A stretch of DNA of 64,000 bases from Thinopyrum elongatum (Eukaryota > Streptophyta > Magnoliopsida > Poales > Poaceae): the NCBI GenBank assembly GCA_011799875.1, contig CM022303.1, forward strand, positions 194,332,630-194,396,629. The letters run 5' to 3'. Made by a program: the position numbers and the translations under genes. Positions 57,301 to 64,000 of the stretch are shown here, piece by piece. The notes below the pieces were generated by a model. It worked only from the letters and a program-made list of their open reading frames with translations, searched no databases and had not been told where the DNA came from. Numbering within the stretch: the stretch's first letter is position 1; every line of letters starts with the position of its first letter.

Positions 57301-59007
57301 ATTAAGTTGGCCATTTTTATATGCTATGTAGGAATGCATCGCAATTATAATTGGAGAACAGAACTATGATTCGATGATGGCCAGCTAAATTCATGATCCG
57401 CCTAACTACATCTTCCATAATAACTTGGGTAGAAGATACAAAACTAAGGAACCCTATGCACATACTGTCCAACAGGATCACTAGTCTATTCTACTAATAC
57501 ATTTTTAGGGCTTACAAACAATGGCATATAGTTCTCATCAAGAATGAGAAAACATAGATTAACTGGTCGAGGCATTTAAGTCAGCCATTTTTATATGCTA
57601 TAGGGATGCATCGCAATTATAATTAGAAGACGAAACTATTATTTGATGATGGCCAGCTAAAATCATGATCCACCTAGCTACATCTTCCATAATAACTTGG
57701 GCAGAAGATATGAAACTAAGGAACCCTCTGCACATATATGGACACATGGACATACTATCCAACAAACAGAAGTGTCACCAGTCTATTCTACTAACACATT
57801 TTTAGGGATGGCCAACAAGGGCATACATCCTCATTACTTATGTTTGTGAACGCTTACGAACAAATGCACAATTGAAGTTACAATGCAAGATTACCGCTAA
57901 TTACTGTAATCCATGGCCCTGTTTGGACCTAAAATAGAGCTTATCCTTCTAGAAATAGTGTGACCCAGCAAGATTTCTACTCATGTGTCATGTCCAACAT
58001 ATTTATTTGTGTTGCAAAACTATCGGAGCACCTGAGCCACACACATCCTTAGGAACAATACATACACCCATAAAATGCAAAACAGCTCACTCCACTACCA
58101 TATATGGATCTAGGTAATGGAAAATCAAGATTACCTGAGCAGGAAACTTCCCGTTAAATGCATTTCTGACAAGGTTTATCCCACCCTTTGATGTTGCCTT
58201 GTACACTCCATATAGCAGCCTCAAGTCAAAATCATACAGGAATACCTTTGTCCCTGGTCGGACCTTCTCCACCATCTCCTTCTTCCCCATGGGCATGCCA
58301 AACACGCGGTTCTGGAAGCACTCCGGCTTAGTCTGTGCATTGCACATGAAGATAAGCCCTCCTCCCCTGTTATCACCACCCCCTTCTTTCTTGGCCCCCT
58401 CCTCCTTCCCCATCCCCTTCTTATTCCCCTGTTCCCCCTCCTCCTTCCTCATCCCCTTCTTATTCCCCTGCGCCTGCGCCTCCTCCTGTTTCCCCTTTCC
58501 CTTCCAAGCCATAAGCCTCTCCTTATGCCCCTTCTTCTTCTTCTTGCTACCACCACTACTACCGCTAGCACCCGCCCCATTGCTGGTGGCAGCTGCAGCA
58601 TCAGCCGGCTTTGGCTTTGGCTTTGGAGTCGACGCTGATGCTTCTTCAGCGGTGTCTGGCTTTGGTGCCGGTACCTGGGCAGCAGATGATCCTTCAGCTA
58701 CGGTGGCTGGCTTCAAAGATGCCGCAGGCGATGCTCCAGAAGGAGTGGACGGTTTCGGCACAGACGCAGGGGCAGGTTCGTCCCTGCCGGCAGCGCCCGC
58801 GGAGGCCGACCCATCGGCCGCTGCCACAGCAGTGGCCGCGACCTTTGCGCCGGCGCCAATGGCTTTCCGTTTCTTAAACTTCGACGCCTTCGCCGAACCA
58901 GAGCCGGAAGCGCTCGCCGGGGACGGCCTGGCAGCACCGCCGGCGCCGGCGCCGGAGGAGGCCGCCTTGGCCTTGGCCTTGGGGGTGCTATTGGGGGTCT
59001 TCACCAT
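54359..59007 (-). CDS. DCD (development and cell death) domain protein
   Basis: The four exons are 59007-58135, 55736-55620, 55499-55033 and 54902-54359. All borders are GT...AG and the frame is kept throughout, giving about 666 residues. Residues 1-190 are Ala/Ser/Pro-rich, with a basic cluster (KKKKKGHK) and two KKGMxKEEG repeats. The DCD domain runs from about 217 ([20 protein letters not shown]) through [21 protein letters not shown] and FPAQ (end of exon 1) to RRLMALF in exon 3. Exon 3 then encodes a His/Pro/Arg-rich region. Exon 4 has six 16- to 20-residue repeats of [11 protein letters not shown] type. DCD proteins are plant-specific and linked to stress, hormone and cell-death signalling. 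The biochemical role is unknown, and a nuclear location is inferred from the basic cluster. Confidence 0.9.
57257..57807. repeat. Direct tandem duplication in intron 1 of the DCD gene
   Basis: The segments 57257-57510 and 57530-57807 are direct copies. Both contain GCCATTTTTATATGCTATR, ATGCATCGCAATTATAATT and TCTATTCTACTAAYACATTT. They differ by scattered substitutions and a small insertion (CATATATGGACACATGG) in the second copy. The intron is 2398 bp and otherwise AT-rich with no transposon ends seen. Confidence 0.88.
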
Positions 59008-59319
59008 GGCCGCTCCACGGGGCGGGTCCGGGGGGCAAACAACAACAAAATCACCACAAAAATGGCGCCGCGCCCATCAAAATCGACGAGACATCTGGAA
59101 GGGCAGAACGAAACGGGGGATTCAATCGCAGCACGCCCTAGGGGGAATCAGGAACGAATTCGTGCGGGGGAAATTCGGAGGAAACCCTAGGTTGCTAGCC
59201 GAACGAGATGGGCCGCGGGCGGCGTACCTGGGATTCGCGAAGACGGCGAGAGGCGAGTGTGGAACTGAAACTGAAGGGCGAGCGAGCCAGCAGATGGGAC
59301 GGGGCGAGGAATAAATAGA

Positions 59320-60320
59320 AGGGGGATGCTTATCACCGCTACTGATGTCGCATATTTCGTATATTGCGCTTGGACGGCCCGGATTGAGCGAGGGCCGGTG
59401 AATAAATTGGGGGTGTTTAATTCTCTAAGATGTGTATCTTTGTAATCTATTTATTGTAGTTATTTATAGCCATCTATAGGATTTTCTTTCCTGCAATTTT
59501 TATACAAAACATTTTGAAGAACACTCCCCGGCCTGGACTTTAGAATGCAGCGAGTACAAACAATGTACACATCTTTTTTCTTGTATAAGAGAAATGGAAA
59601 ATTATGTGTGTTGTCGTCCAACAATTTTCGATGTCAATGCACCCCCAAGAAAAAGACCACCTTCCTTCATTGTGTTAGCTCGGGTTCATTATGTATAATG
59701 TATGCACTCATGTACAATGAGACTATCAAGTGTCACATCTTTGTAGACGACAGAGATTAGGGTTCTAAAGAAATAAAGGGTTCACACTCCTCTCCTTTGC
59801 CCCTGGACTTAGATAGACTAATTGTTCCCTCTTCATTGTGCCATCTTTTTTTAGTATATTGTTTCATTCTATAGTAATAATTATACTATGAAGTGTGGCA
59901 TTGTTAACGTCATCTCTTCTTCTTTGGAGAAACCCGCCGGCAACAAAAAAATTAGGGTTTTGCGGAAATAATTAAAGAGTTCACACAACCCTCATTTGCC
60001 TCATGGACTTGAAAGGTCGGTTGTCAATGGTGGTGGTCTGAAACTAGGTGATTTTATGAGTAAGGATGAAAGAGTTGGACAATATAAGGGCATGTCAACA
60101 AAATAAAATGGCAATGAAATATGATAAGATTTTTCTTGGATGTGCCAGGCTGAGCAAGAGGAAAAAATAAATGGTTTTTTTATTTCTCATATGTATATCT
60201 ATCTATTAGGTTTTCATATTTATTTACATCTATCTACAAGATTTTGTATCTCAAATATATTTACACACCAATTCTAAAAGCATGCCACTAGTATAATTCA
60301 TCAAGTCAGAGCAATGCACA
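59320..60320. other. AT-rich intergenic sequence upstream of the DCD gene
   Basis: No gene is recognised. Weak likeness to the repeat units to the right (for example GGGTTCACACTCCTCTCC and TTAGGGTTCTAAAGAAATAA) suggests that the array once extended here. A TATA-like stretch (minus strand CTATTTATT, near 59311-59319) could serve the DCD gene. Confidence 0.5.
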
Positions 60321-63300
60321 CACCCATTTTGGCTATTAGAGATTAGAGAAGAATAGTGTGTCTCGTCTTTTAGCAACTCAAGTTTTTGACACACCCAATG
60401 TAGAGACCATCATTTTTCCCTTGAAGGTGCTTAATTGCAATTCACATTTCCTTTAACGCACATAATAATTAGGCAAGAGTCCAGTATGCCATCCTTAATT
60501 CTCCCTCTTCTTCTCTGGTGAAGGTAGAGATGTAGGGGAGCCTAGGGTAAGTATAGCGCTCACACCCACTCCGCGCCTCAAGGTTTAGAGAGGTGTTACT
60601 TATATTGGTGGCCAGATGGTGACAAGTTGTATTGACAATGGATGTTCTTTATGACGTGCATAATAATTAGTCCATTTATCAGGTCTACCTCCGCCATAAT
60701 TAATGATCTCCCTTTATCTATAACGAACGGTGAAACAAAAGATGTTAGGGTAAGCGGAGAGTTTACACCTCCTTCGTGCCTTGTAGGCTTACAGAGACGT
60801 TACTCATATTAGTGGTCCAATATTTGTGGATATATTGAAATGAACGTGTCCTATGACGAAGCACACAATAATTAGGCCATCTATCAAGTTTTCATTAGTT
60901 AACATTCCCCCTTCATCTCTAAAGAAGACCATATCGTGGAGCTTAGGGTTTAAGTAAATAGAGGGTCCACACACCTCTCTTGCCTCCTAGACTTCGGTTA
61001 TCAAAAGAAGTAGCGAGCTGATATATACGAAGGAGGGGAAATGTTAACATGCCATTCAAATAACCATATTGGGGTGAGAGCTAGGCACGGGTGGAGGTAG
61101 AGAGTTCACACTCATTATGTACCTCAATTTTTTGCAGAAGAACGGTCAAGTAGGAGCAATCCACACGTTTTTGTCTATCAGACAATAATATTGTGTCTCG
61201 TCTTCAAGCAACTTAAGCTTTCGACGCATAACCAAGGTAAAGATATTCTTTACCGTAAAGGTGTTTTATCTTCCCAATACCTTCAACACAAATAACAATT
61301 AGACCACCAATCTAGTTTTCCATCATTAATGCTCACACTTCGTTTCTTGTGAAGGCAACAATGGAGAAGGATAGGGTACGTATAGAGCACACACACCCTC
61401 ATAGCCTCATAAGTTTAGGGGTGTGTTACTTGTTGAGTTTGAAACAATTAGGTCCGTTATCGAGTTTGCCCTAGTTAATGTCCCTCATCATCTTTGATGA
61501 GACCACATTCGGAAGGTCATGGTTTGGAGGAATAGGGGATGTGTTAAAGGACACATCGAGAAGCTTAGAGTTTGCAAAAATAGAGGGTCCAGCCCCCTTT
61601 GTTGCCTCATGGGCTTGGTGGTAACTTTGAAGGACATGAGCGGAGTAGGAAGGCAAATAGTCATGCCAACTGGCGGAGACGGTACACATGGCGGAGAAGA
61701 ATGTAACATGTCATCTAACTAGCTAAATTTGGGAGGAGAGGAGGGTGCCGGTAGGGTGGATAGGATTCACACTCACTATATACCTCGATTCTCCGCAAAA
61801 GAACAGACAAGTATGAGTGATCAACACATCTCTTTAACTATTAGGCACGAGTTGTGTGTATCATCTTCTAGTAACTCGGGCTTTCGGTGCATACCCAAGT
61901 TAAAGAGCATCCTCTTTCCCATGAAGGTTATTTGTCTCAATTCATGTTTCCTTTAACACACTCAATAATTAGACCATCGATCTAGTCTAGGAGGCTAGGA
62001 TCAGTATAGAGTTCACACCTCTCCCTATATTTAGAGGGATGTTACTTGTATTGGTAGTTAGGAAATGGAAGTTGCATTGACAACAAATGTTTCCTCAGAC
62101 GTGCATAATAATTAGGGCATCTATCTGGTCTACCATGATTAATACTCTCTCTTTATCTCTTATGAAGTATGCAACAAAGGAGGCTAGGATAAGTAGAGTT
62201 TCACTCCCCTCCCTAGCTACCTCGTGGGTTTAGAGAGATTTTCCCCATGTTGCTCGTACCATAGTGGTGGATATATCGACATTGAATGTGTCTTCTGAAC
62301 CACGCAACAATTAGGCCATCTATCGAGTTTGCCTTAATTAACATTCACTCTTTTTGTATTTAACGAAGGCCACACCATGAAGGTTAGGGTTTGCAGAAAT
62401 AGAGGTTGTGTTGGGCACATTGGGAAGGTTAGGTTTTGTGAAAATAGAGGGTCAATACCCCATCCCTGGCCTCCTGGGCTTGCTTGGAATGACATGGACG
62501 AAGTAGGGAGATAATAGTCATGCCATGTGGCAGAGCCAATACACGGGAAGGACGAAAATGCTAACATATCATTTGAATAAGCAAATTTAGGGTGAGAGGC
62601 AGGTGCGGGTGGGGCGGAAAGGTTTCACCCTTAATGCATGCGTCGGTTTTCTACAAAACGACAAACAAGTAGAAGCAATCAACACATCACTTTTGGCTAC
62701 GAGACACGGATATTGTATCTCGTCTTCCAGTGACTCGGGATTTTGACACACACCCAAGGTAAAGAACATCTTATTTCCCATGAAGGTGCTTTTATCTCAA
62801 TTCATGTTTCATTTAACACACACAATAATTAGACCAATTCTGCCCTCATTGCTGCAACATCTTCTTCTCGGGTGAAGGCATCAAAAGAGGAGGCTAGGGT
62901 AAGTACAGAGTTCATGCCTATCCCTAGGTTAGAGGGATAGATGTTACTTGTATTGGTGGTTAGGTAGTGATGGTTGTATTAGCAATGAATGTTTCCTCTA
63001 ACGTGCATAATAATTAGGCAATCTATCGAGTCTAACATCATTAATGCTCCCTTGTTATCTCTTGCGAAGGATGCAACATAGGAGGCTAGTGTAATTAGAG
63101 TTTCACACACCCCACCCTATCTTGTAGGTTTAGATAGATGTTACTCATATTGGTTGTCTGGTAGCGGTGGATATATCAACAATGAATGTGTCTCTTAAGT
63201 ACACAACAATTAGGCCATCTATCGAGTTTACCCTAGTTAACATTTCAACTTCATCTTTGACGAAGTCCACATCGAAAGGTTAGGGTTTACGAAAATAGGG

Positions 63301-64000
63301 TTTGTGTTGGCCACATCAGTAAGGTTAGGGTTTGCAAAAATACAAGGTTCGTCTCCTCCCTTGCCTCATGGGCTTGGTTAGAAAGTACATTGATGGAGTA
63401 GCAACACAATAGTCATGCCAACTAGCAAAGCCGATACAAGGGAAGGAGGAAAATGCTAACATGCCATCAAATTTGGGGTGGGAGGAAGGTGTTGGTGGGG
63501 TCGAGAGGCTTCGCACTCATTCTACACCTCAATTTATATAGAAGAATGAAAAAGTAGGAGAGATCAACACATCTCTTTTGGCTATTATACATGAATATTG
63601 TGTCTCCTCTTCTAGAAACTTAGGCTTTCGACGCACACCCAAGCTAAAAGAGCATCCTCTTTCCCATGAAGGTCCTTTACATAAATTCACGTTTCTTTTA
63701 ACGCATGCAATAATTAGACCATCAATCGAATATGCCGTCATTACTGCTCCATTTTCTTCTCGGTCGAAGGTGTCAATAGAGGAGGCTAGGGTAAGTATAG
63801 ATCTCAACTCCCTACCTAGGTTAGTAGGGATGTTACTTGTATTGGTAGTTAGGAAACGACAATTGTATTGATAAAGAATGTTTCCTCTGATGTGCTTAAT
63901 ACTTAGGCCACAACTATCGGGTCCACCATCATTAATGTTTTGTTTTTATCTCTTGCAAAGGATGCAACAGAGAAGGCTAGAGCAAGTAGAGTTTCACACC
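60320..64000. repeat. Degenerate higher-order tandem array, period about 0.85 kb
   Basis: A larger unit, marked by GTGTCTCGTCTT-like sequence, recurs at about 60358, 61195, 61855, 62715 and 63599. Inside each unit are up to three related boxes (A, B, C) with ATAATTAGRCCATCTATC. They lie near 60461/60661/60868, 61291/-/61445, 61961/62104/62305, 62821/63005/63205 and 63706/63895. The second unit lacks box B, which explains its shorter spacing. Copies share phrases such as GAGTTTGCCCTAGTTAACAT and TTAGGGTTTGCAAAAATAGA. No long frame persists across copies. The array runs off the right edge. Confidence 0.85.

Noticed and set aside
58087..58134. Read-through end of DCD exon 1
   Set aside because: The frame runs 15 codons past a good donor site (CAG|GTAA). 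The DCD domain continues in the exon at 55736 in the correct phase, so this is intron.
58199..59314. Plus-strand frame of 371 codons
   Set aside because: It is the reverse shadow of DCD exon 1. The minus strand has a conserved domain and consistent splice sites; the plus frame is low-complexity Phe/Pro/Ser-rich.

Overview
The window looks like chromosomal DNA of a large-genome grass, most likely a Triticeae cereal (wheat, Aegilops or barley group). This is inferred from the dense nesting of Gypsy LTR retrotransposons and CACTA transposons around two intron-containing genes, and from the style of the LTR families. Family and clade names rest on motifs and termini read by eye; no database was searched. 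Only two genes look like functional host genes; both are on the minus strand and both lie in the right-hand third.

Layout. 1-6047: the 5' part of an Athila-like Gypsy element on the minus strand, running off the left edge and split by a 2.8 kb solo LTR (293-3068, target duplication CGACA). 6153-7869: a non-autonomous CACTA element (duplication GTT) that carries a long palindrome and a 5S-rRNA-like stretch. 7870-10700: unassigned CT- and GC-rich sequence. 10701-17970: a decayed plus-strand Gypsy gag/protease gene, split by an almost complete 5.4 kb Reina-like chromovirus on the minus strand (11589-17032, duplication CTTTG). 18066 to about 22840: part of an Athila-type LTR split by a 3.9 kb solo LTR (18753-22689). 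23042-25697: a CACTA-like element (duplication ATA) carrying a DEDD-exonuclease-like gene. 25866-43861: a Tat-like Gypsy element on the minus strand (duplication GGGTG) with dual RNase H and an antisense intron-containing gene; its 5' LTR is split by a complete 9.5 kb Athila-like element (34055-43575, duplication TCGAT). 43862-45322: the right end of another CACTA element, holding an 854 bp solo LTR (44341-45194, duplication CTTCC).

Gene island. 45932-46839 encodes a sphinganine C4-hydroxylase (two exons, 268 aa) with a TATA box at 46971-46980. 54359-59007 encodes a DCD-domain protein (four exons, about 666 aa) with a low-complexity lysine-rich N terminus and a 16-residue C-terminal repeat. 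Between them are a copia- or LARD-like LTR fragment, AT-rich repeats, and a MITE-like remnant split by a fourth solo LTR (53020-53927, duplication AATTG). From about 60320 to the right edge there is a degenerate higher-order tandem array with a period near 0.85 kb.

LTR divergence agrees with the nesting order. The outer Tat-like element has 28 differences in 459 aligned LTR bases (about 6%), the Athila-like element inside it about 3% by eye, and the Reina-like element 8 substitutions plus one indel in about 328 bases (about 2.4%). No CRISPR array, operon or other prokaryotic feature is present and no intact tRNA gene was seen.
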